Shown piece by piece: positions 25,934-34,137 of a stretch of 64,000 bases of DNA; the stretch's first letter is position 1, and each line of letters starts with the position of its first letter. Location of the stretch: the NCBI RefSeq assembly GCF_019968905.1, contig NZ_CP079946.1:4154001-4218000 (forward strand). The letters run 5' to 3'. Source of the DNA: Corallococcus sp. EGB. GTDB taxonomy: Bacteria; Myxococcota; Myxococcia; Myxococcales; Myxococcaceae. The notes under the pieces are model-generated. The model was not told the origin of the DNA, searched no databases, and worked only from the letters and a program-made list of their open reading frames with translations. Both the position numbers and the translations under genes were made by a program.

Positions 25934-27679
25934 TCAGGCTGTTGAACATGGGGATGCGAGGGGGCCGGTCGCAACGTGCGTGGGGGAGGAGGCCAGGCAG
26001 GCGTGTATCTGCGCCACGACGGCCGCTCCCTCGCCGATCGCCGCGCCCACCCGCTTGACGGAGTCCGAGCGCGCATCGCCGATGGCGAACACGCCGGGCA
26101 GGCTCGTCTCGAACGCGAACGGCGACCGCCCGGTGGCCTCCCAGGCCTCCGCGTGGAGCGGCTCCTCGCCGAGCATCCCTCCCGTGCGCACGAAGCCCTT
26201 CGCGTCCAGCGCCACACCGCAGCCCTCAAGCCACTCCGTGGCCGGGTCCGCTCCGATGAAGAGGAAGAGGTGGCGCACGTCGTGCTCCTCCTCCCGCCCG
26301 CTGGGCCGGTGCCGCCAGCGCACGCTCCGCAGGCCGCGCTCCTCCGAGCCCGCCAGCTCCACCACCTCCGTCTCCATCATCCACTCGATGCGAGGCGACG
26401 CGGCCAGACGCTCGATGAGGTAGCTGGACATGCTCGCGGCGAGCTTGCGGCCACGCACGAGGACGCGGACCCGGCGCGCGTGGTTCGCGAGGAACACGGC
26501 CGCCTGGCCCGCGGAGTTGCCACCGCCGACGAGCACGACCTCCTCGCCGTCGCACATGCGCGCCTCGATGGGGCTGGCCCAATAGAAGACCCCACGGCCC
26601 TCGAACCGGGTGAGGTTCGCGAGCGCGGGACGGCGGTAGCGTGCGCCGCTGGCCACCACCACGGTCCGCGTGCGCACCGTTCGCCCGTCGGTCAGCTCGA
26701 GCGTGAGCGGCGCGCCAGGGCCCGCGCAGCGCAGGGAGGAGACCTCCGCCGGGATGGCCATCTCCACGCCGAACTTCTGCGCCTGCACGTAGGCACGCGC
26801 GGTGAGCGCCTGGCCGGTGATGCCCGTGGGGAAGCCCAGATAGTTCTCGATGCGCGAGCTTGCGCCCGCCTGCCCTCCGAAGGCCCGTTGATCCAGGACG
26901 AGCACCCGCAGCCCTTCGGAGGCCGCGTACACGGCGGTGGCGAGCCCCGCGGGCCCTGCGCCCACCACGGCAACGTCATAGCGCGTCTCGAAGGCTCCTT
27001 CCGGAAGCAGGCCGAGCGCTCGGGCCAGCGTGCTCTCGGAGGGACACTTCAAGACCGAGCCATCGGGGCACACCACGAGCGGGAGCTCCTCCCCGCGTGG
27101 CGAGTGGCGCTCAATCAATGCAGCCGCCTCGCCGCCCTGCGCTGGATCCAGCGCGAGGTACGGGTGGCCATTGCGCGAGAGGAAGCCTTCCAGGCGGATC
27201 CTGCCCTCGCCCTCGGGAGGGCCCACCAGGACGGGGCCACCGGCGCCTGTCTCGAGCAGGCCCACGCGGCGCAGGATGAGGGCGCGCATGATGCGCTCGC
27301 CGAGGTCCGCCTCCGCCACGAGCAGCGCACGCAACCGGTGCGGGGGCATCACCAGCGCCACCACCTCCCCCACCGCGTGAGCGTCGACGAGCGAGGGGCG
27401 TCCGGAGAGCTGGGCCACCTCACCCAGGAACTGTCCAGGGCCCTCCTCCACGATGGGGATGGCGTGCCCCAGGCCATCGCGCCGGGAGAGGGCCACGCGC
27501 CCCTGGGCGAGCACGATCATCCCGGGGCTCGGTTGCCCGGCCGCGGCGAGACACTCCCCATCCCGGAAGCGCCGGACCTCGCCAAAGCGTTGCATGCGCT
27601 CGTGGTCCCGGGCGTCCAGGACGGGGAACATCTGAGACCGGCGCGACTCGAGGTTCGGGGGCAGGGGAGGGGGAATCAT
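25934..27679 (-). CDS. Cyclic-nucleotide-binding / thioredoxin-reductase-like fusion
   Basis: 581 residues from ATG 27679. Residues about 20-135 form a CRP-like cNMP-binding domain (GECLAAAGQPSPGMIVLAQG, GPGQFLGEVAQLSG). Residues about 155-225 form a thioredoxin-like segment (RIRLEGFLSRNGHPYLALD, ELPLVVCPDGSVLKCPS). The remainder is a low-molecular-weight thioredoxin-reductase-like flavoprotein (VAVVGAGPAGLATAVYAASE, VVLVGGGNSAGQAAVFL, FAIGDARSDSVKRVG). The redox-active CxxC expected before the NADPH motif is replaced by WASP, so it cannot act as a classical thioredoxin reductase. A signal-gated NAD(P)H flavoenzyme is inferred. It lies upstream of the UBP zinc finger gene. Confidence 0.9.
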   Translation of the reverse strand: MIPPPLPPNLESRRSQMFPVLDARDHERMQRFGEVRRFRDGECLAAAGQPSPGMIVLAQGRVALSRRDGLGHAIPIVEEGPGQFLGEVAQLSGRPSLVDAHAVGEVVALVMPPHRLRALLVAEADLGERIMRALILRRVGLLETGAGGPVLVGPPEGEGRIRLEGFLSRNGHPYLALDPAQGGEAAALIERHSPRGEELPLVVCPDGSVLKCPSESTLARALGLLPEGAFETRYDVAVVGAGPAGLATAVYAASEGLRVLVLDQRAFGGQAGASSRIENYLGFPTGITGQALTARAYVQAQKFGVEMAIPAEVSSLRCAGPGAPLTLELTDGRTVRTRTVVVASGARYRRPALANLTRFEGRGVFYWASPIEARMCDGEEVVLVGGGNSAGQAAVFLANHARRVRVLVRGRKLAASMSSYLIERLAASPRIEWMMETEVVELAGSEERGLRSVRWRHRPSGREEEHDVRHLFLFIGADPATEWLEGCGVALDAKGFVRTGGMLGEEPLHAEAWEATGRSPFAFETSLPGVFAIGDARSDSVKRVGAAIGEGAAVVAQIHACLASSPTHVATGPLASPCSTA

Positions 27680-28186
27680 GGCCGTGCCCAATGCATGGGC
27701 ATGGGGCGCGCGGGCGACACGCGCACGGGCGCGCTGGAGAGGGACCCCAGCGCCCGGGCTGCTTCCACGTCCGGTGGGGTGACCGGGCAGGCGCGGGTCT
27801 GCTGGAGATGGATGGCTTCTACGCCGGCCCGGAGTGCGGCTCATGGGCTGGCCGTCAGCGTCCCGCACCTCCCGCACTGCTCGTCGCTACCGCCAGTCAG
27901 GCGATGCTGATCCACGCGGTGTTGGGTCTCGTGTCCCCGGTGATGGCCGGAATCCCGAGCCCCGGGGGGAAGCCCGCATCGAAACGACGCGCCCCCGTGA
28001 ATCACATACATTGTGACAAAGGTGATGCAAATGGCCGGTTGCGTCACGTTGCCAGGGTCCGTTGTGACCGGCTGGTTTCGGTAGGATCCGTGGGCCTGGA
28101 TCTTCCCTACCTTGTAAAACCTTGCTCGTCCGGAGTTCAGTATCTTACTGTTCGCCGGGATTTTTGGACCGCAGGGGGAGACATCC
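27680..28186. promoter_or_regulatory. 507-base leader and divergent intergenic region upstream of the tail cluster
   Basis: No convincing gene is visible here. The region from about 27995 is less GC-rich than its surroundings (for example AATCACATACATTGTGACAA and CTTGTAAAACCTTGCTC). It ends in a strong ribosome site, GGGGGAG at 28174-28180, seven bases before ATG 28187. It lies between divergent genes and is the most likely place for the promoter and regulator sites of the phage-tail-like operon. I cannot assign a -35/-10 pair with confidence. Confidence 0.4.
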
Positions 28187-28699
28187 ATGCCAGCAGCGGC
28201 AGATGACGCAGCCACGAATGTGTCGAGTGCACTTGCAACTGTCGACAACGTCGCTATCAAGGTCGAGCAGGCGCTCTACAAGTTGTATCTCGCCGTGAGC
28301 GGTGACGGATTCAAGAGCATCACCGAGAAGATCTCCGTCATCTGGACTCCGGTCCGCAACGTCCTCAGCTCCGTCCTCAAGCAGGTGGAGACGCTGATCA
28401 AGCCGATGATGGATCCCAAGGTCGTGGACTCCATCAAGAACGTGCTGGAGGCGGGGCGCGACCTGGTGAACTCCACGCTCGACCTGCTGCCGGATTCCGC
28501 GCGTGGCCTGGCGCAGACGGGGCAGCGGTTCCTCAACATCATCGTCGACTTCGTGGGCGCCGGCGTCGAGCACATCGTCGCCATCGTCGACCTGCTCCTC
28601 AACGTGGGCAAGGCGCTGATCAACGAGGGCGCGCGTCTGGCGGACACCACCATCGCCGCGCTGAAGAAGACCGGCGTCAACGTCCTGGCGGCTGGCTGA
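28187..28699 (+). CDS. Unknown all-helical protein at the head of the tail cluster
   Basis: 170 residues, no signal peptide, no cysteine; almost wholly predicted amphipathic helix with regular hydrophobic spacing (LLPDSARGLAQTGQRFLNII, HIVAIVDLLLNVGKALINE). It has a strong ribosome site (GGGGGAG). It is separated from the sheath gene by 222 bases, so it may also be expressed separately. The style recalls the helical protein at 35019, though I see no clear alignment. Candidates are a cargo or membrane-active protein, an assembly factor, or part of a tape-measure system. No family is recognised. Confidence 0.75.
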   Translation: MPAAADDAATNVSSALATVDNVAIKVEQALYKLYLAVSGDGFKSITEKISVIWTPVRNVLSSVLKQVETLIKPMMDPKVVDSIKNVLEAGRDLVNSTLDLLPDSARGLAQTGQRFLNIIVDFVGAGVEHIVAIVDLLLNVGKALINEGARLADTTIAALKKTGVNVLAAG

Positions 28700-28921
28700 T
28701 CCCCTCCCGGTTTCAAGTCTCGTGAGCGTGTCGCGGGCCTGGGGGCGCCGCCGACGCGGCGTCACAGTTCTGCAAGCGCGCTCACCCTTGCTGTGAAAGT
28801 CATTGCTGACGAAGCGGACCGTCCTCCTGAGGAGTGGGCTGATGGCCCCTCCATACGGTCCAGGGAACCTGCACCCTGAGCAGGGGCATCCACCCCCTCG
28901 TTCATGAGGGTCGGAGAGGGT

Positions 28922-30292
28922 ATGGCCACAGGCCTCATCATTCCTGGTGTCCAGGTCACGGTCGTCAAGGAAGTCCTGCCCCAGCAACTCGCCCCGTCGG
29001 GCGTGCTGGGCATCACCGGTTTCACGGAGCAGAACACCGGCAAGGTCGTCCGTGCCGGGAGCTGGTCCCGCTTCGTGGAGGTCATGGGGCGCGCCAGCGC
29101 CTACAGCCTCCCCGAGGCGAGACAGGCGCTCGACAACGGCGTCTCGGAGCTGGTCATCTCCCCGCTGCCCGTGGGGGCCGGCACCGCCGCCTCCATCTCC
29201 ATCGCGGGTGACGCCTCCCGGTTCCCCTCGGGCGCCACGGGCGAGAAGGCGGGCATCACCCTGACGGCCAGGGCCCCCGGCCCCTGGGCCAATGGCCTCA
29301 CCGCCAGGGTGGAGTACCGCAACAACATCGACAAGTCGGTGTCCTTCGACCTGGAGATCACCCACCCGGCCAGCGGCGCCTCCGAGGTCTTCCGCAACGT
29401 CGGCTCCGCGTCGCTGGCCTCCTCGCTGGAGGGGTCCTCCTTCGTGAAGGTGGACGCGTCCAAGGCGGTGGGCTGGCCCACGGCGGGGACGTACACGCTG
29501 ACGGGCGGCAAGGACGCGACGGCGGACGAGTACGCCACCGCGCTGGGCCGGCTGCGCAACGAGCCGGATGTCGACCTGGTGGTCGCGGCCGTGCAGGACT
29601 TCAGTGACCGGGCGAAGGTGACGCGCATCTACGGCGACGTCATCAGCCACTGCAACAACCTGAGTGGCGACAGCAAGGGCCGCCTGGGCCTGGGCCAGGT
29701 GCCCACGTCGGGCACGGTGGAGGAGCACTCGCAGCTGGCCAGCAACCTGGTGAGTGACCGCTTCGTGCTGGTGGCGCCCAACGGCGTCGTCGGCGCGGTG
29801 GCGGGGCTCGTGGGAAGCCTGGCCCCGCACCAGTCGCCGACCTTCAAGCGCGTCTCCGGCGTCGGAGAGCCCACGCTGACGGTGGAGGAGCAGAAGGGCC
29901 TGCTGCGCGGCAACGTGGTGCCCGTCGTCGTGGAGCGCGGCCGGGGCACGATCGTCGTGCGCGGCCTCACCACGGACGGAGATCAGATCAACGTCCGTCG
30001 CGTGGCGGACCGCGCCGTGCGCACGCTGAAGATGGTGGGCGACCTGTTCATCGGCCTGCTCAACAACGCGGACGGACGCAGCGCCCTGAAGCAGAAGCTG
30101 GTGGAGGCGCTGGTGCAGATGCAGAAGGACGGCGCCATCGTCCCTTCCACCGACGGCAAGGACCCCGCCTTCAAGGTGGAGGTCTATTCGTCGCAGCAGG
30201 ACTTCGCGCTCGGAGTCGTCCGGGTCAACATGGCTGTCCGGCCGGTGCGAGCCATCGACTACATCTACGCGACCATCACGGTCCAGGTCTGA
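28922..30292 (+). CDS. Contractile tail sheath protein
   Basis: 456 residues. The start is ATG 28922, preceded by GGAGAGGG; an in-frame ATG at 28904 is less likely. The N-terminus MATGLIIPGVQVTVVKEV and the motif SGVLGITGFTE are typical of phage tail sheaths. The C-terminal domain (VRGLTTDGDQINVRRVADRA, SSQQDFALGVVRVNMAVRPV, DYIYATITVQV) matches the sheath C-terminal fold that interlocks neighbouring subunits. It forms the outer contractile cylinder that drives the tube. It is followed after 15 bases by the tube gene, the universal sheath-tube order. Confidence 0.93.
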   Translation: MATGLIIPGVQVTVVKEVLPQQLAPSGVLGITGFTEQNTGKVVRAGSWSRFVEVMGRASAYSLPEARQALDNGVSELVISPLPVGAGTAASISIAGDASRFPSGATGEKAGITLTARAPGPWANGLTARVEYRNNIDKSVSFDLEITHPASGASEVFRNVGSASLASSLEGSSFVKVDASKAVGWPTAGTYTLTGGKDATADEYATALGRLRNEPDVDLVVAAVQDFSDRAKVTRIYGDVISHCNNLSGDSKGRLGLGQVPTSGTVEEHSQLASNLVSDRFVLVAPNGVVGAVAGLVGSLAPHQSPTFKRVSGVGEPTLTVEEQKGLLRGNVVPVVVERGRGTIVVRGLTTDGDQINVRRVADRAVRTLKMVGDLFIGLLNNADGRSALKQKLVEALVQMQKDGAIVPSTDGKDPAFKVEVYSSQQDFALGVVRVNMAVRPVRAIDYIYATITVQV

Positions 30293-30307
30293 TGAGGAGG
30301 AGCACTG

Positions 30308-30697
30308 ATGCCAACGGTATTCTCTGCCAACCGTAGCAGCATCCTGGTCGACGGCGAGGCCGTGGAAGGGCTGCAGTCGCTCGCCTTCCGCGTCGTCACC
30401 GAGCGCGAGGACATCCGAGCCATTGGCTCCAACGAGCGCGTCGACGTCATCTTCGGGCTGCGCACCGTGCTGGGGGAGATGGTGATCCGCTCCGCCGCCG
30501 TGAAGCTGGACGCGCTCCTGGAGGCTCGCGGGAAGTTCCAGCTCGTGGCGAACCTCAACCGCACGGAGGGGACGGACGAGACGCGCACGCTCTCGTTCGA
30601 TGACTGCTTCGTGGAGGGCAAGTCGTTCCAGATGGACGCGCACGGCAGCGCGGCCACGACGTATGCCTTCACGGCCACGCGGATCCGGGAGGAGTAG
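30308..30697 (+). CDS. Tail tube protein
   Basis: 129 residues, size and order as expected for the inner tube subunit of a contractile tail. It begins MPTVFSANRSSILVDGEAVE and contains the paired-strand segments VDVIFGLRTVLGEMVIRSA and ETRTLSFDDCFVEGKS before a final strand AATTYAFTATRIREE. Tube proteins share a double beta-sandwich with Hcp, but pairwise identity is low, so the call rests on fold pattern, size and position directly after the sheath. Confidence 0.8.
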   Translation: MPTVFSANRSSILVDGEAVEGLQSLAFRVVTEREDIRAIGSNERVDVIFGLRTVLGEMVIRSAAVKLDALLEARGKFQLVANLNRTEGTDETRTLSFDDCFVEGKSFQMDAHGSAATTYAFTATRIREE

Positions 30698-30700
30698 CGC

Positions 30701-31525
30701 GTGAGGGAGGCGTCCACCATCCCAGACACGCAGGCCCCCGCCGTCCCGGTCGAGCTCGAGATCGACGGCAGGAGCTTTCGCGTCCACCCGGCGGGCCCCA
30801 CGGGTCCGCTGGAGGTGGAGACGCGCACCGGAGAGCGGTTCCGGTTGCGTCCCTGGGGGTTCGACGCGCACCTCCGCGCCCTGGATCAACACACCCGGGT
30901 GGACGGCTCCGGGCGGGCCTTCGATTCGGAGGGCTTTGCCCGCGACGTGCTGCGGGACTCGGGTGTGCCGGAGTCGAAGTTCGAGGAGCTGGCGCCGGTG
31001 GCGCTGTGGTGGGCCTCGGGGGGCGGGCACTCCGGCGCGGTGCAGGCGCGCCTCCGCCCGTGGACGTACTCCGAGCGCTCGAGGGCGCTGGAGGAGAGCC
31101 TCGTTTCACGGCCCGACGGCGCCCGGGAGTTGAGCCTGGATCGCTATCTGCGGGCCATGCTGCGTGCCTCCGTGGTGGCCCTGGAGCCACCGGGCACGAC
31201 GGTGGCGGCGCTGGACGGTCCCAGCACGGCGGCGCTGCTCGAAGAGGTGGTCGCGCTCAACCAGGGCGGTGAGCGTGTCGAGGATGAGACCGTGAGGTCC
31301 GCGGGCCGCGAGGCCCGGGAGCTGGCGCGGATCACCTTGCGGCTGTGCGGGGCCCTCGGCTGGACACCTTCCCAGGTCTGGGCGGCGCCGGCCGCGGAGG
31401 TGGACCGGCTGCTCGCGCTGCTCCAGGTCTCGGAGGTGCCTTCCCCCGCGCCCGCGCCTGTCCCCCGGCGGCCGCGGCTGTCCGACTTCCCTGACGCGGT
31501 GGTCATCCAGGTGGAGGACCGGTGA
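30701..31525 (+). CDS. Probable tail assembly chaperone-like protein
   Basis: 274 residues from a GTG at 30701, with GGGAGGAG seven bases or so upstream. The first 50 residues are strands (VELEIDGRSFRVHP); the rest is helical and acidic, ending in a Pro-rich linker and DFPDAVVIQVEDR. The short helical unit LCGALGWTPSQVWAAPAAEV recalls the small domain found in tail assembly chaperones that sit between tube and tape-measure genes. No programmed frameshift signal was found. Assignment is by position plus weak sequence resemblance; no confident family. Confidence 0.55.
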   Translation: MREASTIPDTQAPAVPVELEIDGRSFRVHPAGPTGPLEVETRTGERFRLRPWGFDAHLRALDQHTRVDGSGRAFDSEGFARDVLRDSGVPESKFEELAPVALWWASGGGHSGAVQARLRPWTYSERSRALEESLVSRPDGARELSLDRYLRAMLRASVVALEPPGTTVAALDGPSTAALLEEVVALNQGGERVEDETVRSAGREARELARITLRLCGALGWTPSQVWAAPAAEVDRLLALLQVSEVPSPAPAPVPRRPRLSDFPDAVVIQVEDR

Positions 31526-33105
31526 TGCGGAAGACCTTCACCACCGCTCAGCTCACGGCCTTCCTGGCGCGGCCCGCGCTCCTCGCGCTGGAGGGCGTCG
31601 CGCGACAGCTCGGCGTCAAGGTGCCGCCAGAGCCTGCTGCCCGGCTCGAGGAGCGCCCCGTGCCGTCCCCGGAAGCACTCGCGACCTCCGAGGGCGTCTC
31701 CAGCGAGGAGGCAGTGAACGGTGCTCCTCGTGGCGTCGGCTCGCGGGCCAGTGCCGTGCCGGTCGTCACCCGCGAGACGTCGCGGCCCGTCGTGGCGCCG
31801 GCGCGGGCTCCAGGGCCCGAAGGACGGGAGTCCCTCGTCGAGACGTCCGGGAGCGCGTTCTCGCGAGGGCTCGCACCCACGTCGCCACGGGAAGGCTTGG
31901 ACCTCCTGTCCGTGGAGGCCCTGCGTACCGGTGGCGGATCCGCGAGTCCCGGAGGCTCAGGCCTTCACGTCGAGGGGGCTTCCGCGCCGCACACGGGCCC
32001 TGGCGATACGGCCCAGCGAGCCGATAGCGGCTCCGCGATGCATACGGGCCCTGGCGCGACGGGCCAGCGAACCGATAGCGGCTCCGCGATGCACGCGGGT
32101 TCCGGTGCCCCGGGCCCTCGCACCGTCCGGGTGATTCGCCCTGCGGCGCCCGTGAACGCGAAGCCGCCGACGCCCGAGGCGCCGGGAGCGGTCGTACCGG
32201 CACTCCCGCTGCCGGACGGTTCCACCGCCGCTCCGGCACACGGCGCGACTCCCACAGCGGCCTCCGACAGGCGCGTCGTCCGACTGTTGCCGTCGAAGCC
32301 TTCGTCGACCCCCGCCGTGCCCGAGCCGGGGGACGTCGCTCACAACGCGACGTCAAATGTCCCGCCTCGGACGGATGCCCACCCCAGCGCCCCGGGGGGG
32401 ACCGCGCCAAGGCGTCGCCTCACGTTCCTGCCCGAGGGCGGCTCGACGGCGGATGTGGGCCTCCGCCTGGGCTCGCGAACGCGCGGGATGACCGGCGCGG
32501 TCGCACCTCCGGAAGCCACGGCTTCGCCTGCCCCGGGATTTCCCGCCTCGGAGTCCTCCGCGGAGGAGGGCGCACCTTCGTCCGGCCTCACGCAACCGGC
32601 TTCGCGAGTCTCCACGTCCGCCATCGGTGCGCCGGCCACGAACGTTCCGCTGGCTGTTCGCGCCGGCCCTCGGTCGCTCGACCTCTCGCAACCGGAGCCT
32701 GGAACCTCCGCGTCGGCGGCCGTTCACCCACACCCGGATCCGCGTGCCGGAGTGCCCTCGTTCGCGCCCGCCCTCTCGCGCTCGGAGCCCACGCCCGTCG
32801 CCAGCGCTTCCGCTGTCGAACGCGCGACGCCGCGTCAACAGGCCGCGACGGGCCGCCTCACCGAGCCGCTCTCCGCCAGCCTGACCCCGGTCTGGGAACA
32901 GGCCCAGCGAGTCTCCCAGGTCCCGCTCCCGGTGGAGCGGGTCACCACCTCCTCCGCGCAGGGGGCCGCCGTGCGCAACACGTTCAACGTCAACGTCCAC
33001 CTGGCCTCCTCGGAGGCTCCGGCGGGCATGGACCGGCGCTCGCTCGAGGACGCCCTGGTGGACATCCTGCGTGAGACGGCGCGCCGTCACGGGCTGGAGG
33101 TCTGA
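31525..33105 (+). CDS. Disordered Pro/Ala/Ser-rich protein in the tape-measure position
   Basis: 526 residues; ATG 31525 overlaps the upstream stop (TGATG) and has GGAGG seven bases before it, so it is preferred to GTG 31522. Three parts can be seen. The first is a helical N-terminus of about 35 residues (FTTAQLTAFLARPALLALEG). The second is about 415 residues of low-complexity, Pro/Ala/Ser/Thr/Gly-rich sequence including a 17-residue tandem repeat. The third is an ordered C-terminus (NTFNVNVHLASSEAPAGMD, RRSLEDALVDILRETARRHG). It occupies the slot where phages encode the tape measure but has no coiled coil or membrane segment. It may tether tip to tube or set length in an unusual way. Confidence 0.7.
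   Translation: MRKTFTTAQLTAFLARPALLALEGVARQLGVKVPPEPAARLEERPVPSPEALATSEGVSSEEAVNGAPRGVGSRASAVPVVTRETSRPVVAPARAPGPEGRESLVETSGSAFSRGLAPTSPREGLDLLSVEALRTGGGSASPGGSGLHVEGASAPHTGPGDTAQRADSGSAMHTGPGATGQRTDSGSAMHAGSGAPGPRTVRVIRPAAPVNAKPPTPEAPGAVVPALPLPDGSTAAPAHGATPTAASDRRVVRLLPSKPSSTPAVPEPGDVAHNATSNVPPRTDAHPSAPGGTAPRRRLTFLPEGGSTADVGLRLGSRTRGMTGAVAPPEATASPAPGFPASESSAEEGAPSSGLTQPASRVSTSAIGAPATNVPLAVRAGPRSLDLSQPEPGTSASAAVHPHPDPRAGVPSFAPALSRSEPTPVASASAVERATPRQQAATGRLTEPLSASLTPVWEQAQRVSQVPLPVERVTTSSAQGAAVRNTFNVNVHLASSEAPAGMDRRSLEDALVDILRETARRHGLEV
31981..32121 (+). repeat. 51-bp tandem repeat inside the linker gene
   Basis: Two nearly identical 51-base units (31981-32031 and 32032-32082) and a decayed third (from 32083) encode the 17-residue pattern SAxHTGPGxTxQRxDSG. 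The unit keeps the reading frame, so copy-number change would lengthen or shorten the disordered linker without breaking the gene. Confidence 0.85.
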
Positions 33106-33110
33106 GGCCG

Positions 33111-34136
33111 ATGGCGGGCATCGCCTACAGCGTGACGATTGGCGCCTTCCGGGCCTCCAGCAAGGCCGGTCAGGGCAATGGCTTCGTGCGCTCCATCACC
33201 AGCGAGCTGACCATGGACGGGGCTGGCGGACGCTGCACCCTGGAGCTGGTGACCTCGGACGCGCTGCCCGCGCCGGGTGACGCGACGACCATCTCCCTCG
33301 ACGCGGGCGACGGCGAGGTCACGGTCTTCACGGGCATGGTGCAGGAGACGCGCGCCACGCCGGAGACCGCCACTGTCGTCGGCACTGACGCGCTGGCGGA
33401 CCTCGCCCGCCTGGATGTCTCCGGCGCCTACGAACAGACCACCGCCGGCTCCATCGTCAGCGGGCTCGTGCAGCAGGCCGGCGCCACCGCGGGCACCATC
33501 GAGGATGGCCCCACGTTTCCTGCGTACGTGCTGCACCCGGGGCCCCGGGCGCTCCGTCACATCCAGCGTCTGGCCGAACAGTGCGGCTTCGACCTCTACA
33601 CGGATGGCGAGGGCCAGGTTCACTTCGCGGCGCCGAGGACGGGCAGCCCGGACCATACGTTCATCTACCGGAAGCAGGTGCTGCGCACCGAGCTGCGCCA
33701 GTCGCCCGCTGCCCATGACAGCGTCGTCGTCTGGGGCGAGGGCGCCGGCAGCACCCAGGGCGCGGAGAAGGCCCACTGGCTCATGGCCGACCTCGCGTCC
33801 ATCCGCGGCAAGGCCTCGCTCGGGAAGAACGGAAGCGTGCAGGCCGGAAGCGAGGGGGACTTTCCCCGCGAGCTGCGAGACGGCGCGCTGCGCACCGGCG
33901 ACGACGCGGCCACCCAGGCGCGGGCGCGGATGACGGCGCTGGCCTCGCGTCCGCTCCGGGGCTTCATCGAGGTGCTCGGCGCTCCGGCCGTGAGTCCGGG
34001 AGACCTCGTTCAGCTCGAGGACATCCCCGAGGGACACCCGGTGGAGGTGCTCGTCTCCGGAAAGCTGCTCCGCGTCCGCGCGGTCCGTCACACCCTGAAC
34101 GCCCGCGCGGGCTTCACCACCCGGATGGAGCTCTGA
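33111..34136 (+). CDS. Baseplate hub protein, gpD / VgrG-N-like
   Basis: 341 residues of the late-control-gene-D type, forming the trimeric hub above the spike. Evidence: an N-terminal strand domain (SVTIGAFRASSKAG, GRCTLELVTSDALP), a central LysM-free hub segment (AGSIVSGLVQQAGATAG, LRHIQRLAEQCGFDLYTDG), and the late strand pair GDLVQLEDIPEGHPVEVLVS. In VgrG this part is fused to the spike; here the spike is encoded separately at 35543, the phage P2/Mu arrangement. It starts six bases after the upstream gene and is followed after one base by the adaptor gene. Confidence 0.82.
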   Translation: MAGIAYSVTIGAFRASSKAGQGNGFVRSITSELTMDGAGGRCTLELVTSDALPAPGDATTISLDAGDGEVTVFTGMVQETRATPETATVVGTDALADLARLDVSGAYEQTTAGSIVSGLVQQAGATAGTIEDGPTFPAYVLHPGPRALRHIQRLAEQCGFDLYTDGEGQVHFAAPRTGSPDHTFIYRKQVLRTELRQSPAAHDSVVVWGEGAGSTQGAEKAHWLMADLASIRGKASLGKNGSVQAGSEGDFPRELRDGALRTGDDAATQARARMTALASRPLRGFIEVLGAPAVSPGDLVQLEDIPEGHPVEVLVSGKLLRVRAVRHTLNARAGFTTRMEL

Positions 34137-34137
34137 G

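Noticed and set aside
28112-28146. Sigma-70-like promoter upstream of the tail cluster (TTG and TATCTT elements)
   Set aside because: Spacing between candidate -35 and -10 hexamers does not fit 16-18 bases, so no promoter is claimed.
28145-31030. A 961-codon minus-strand open frame opposite sheath, tube and chaperone-like genes
   Set aside because: It is an antisense shadow created by third-position GC bias; composition is His/Arg/Ala-rich with no family pattern, while the plus strand encodes recognisable tail proteins.
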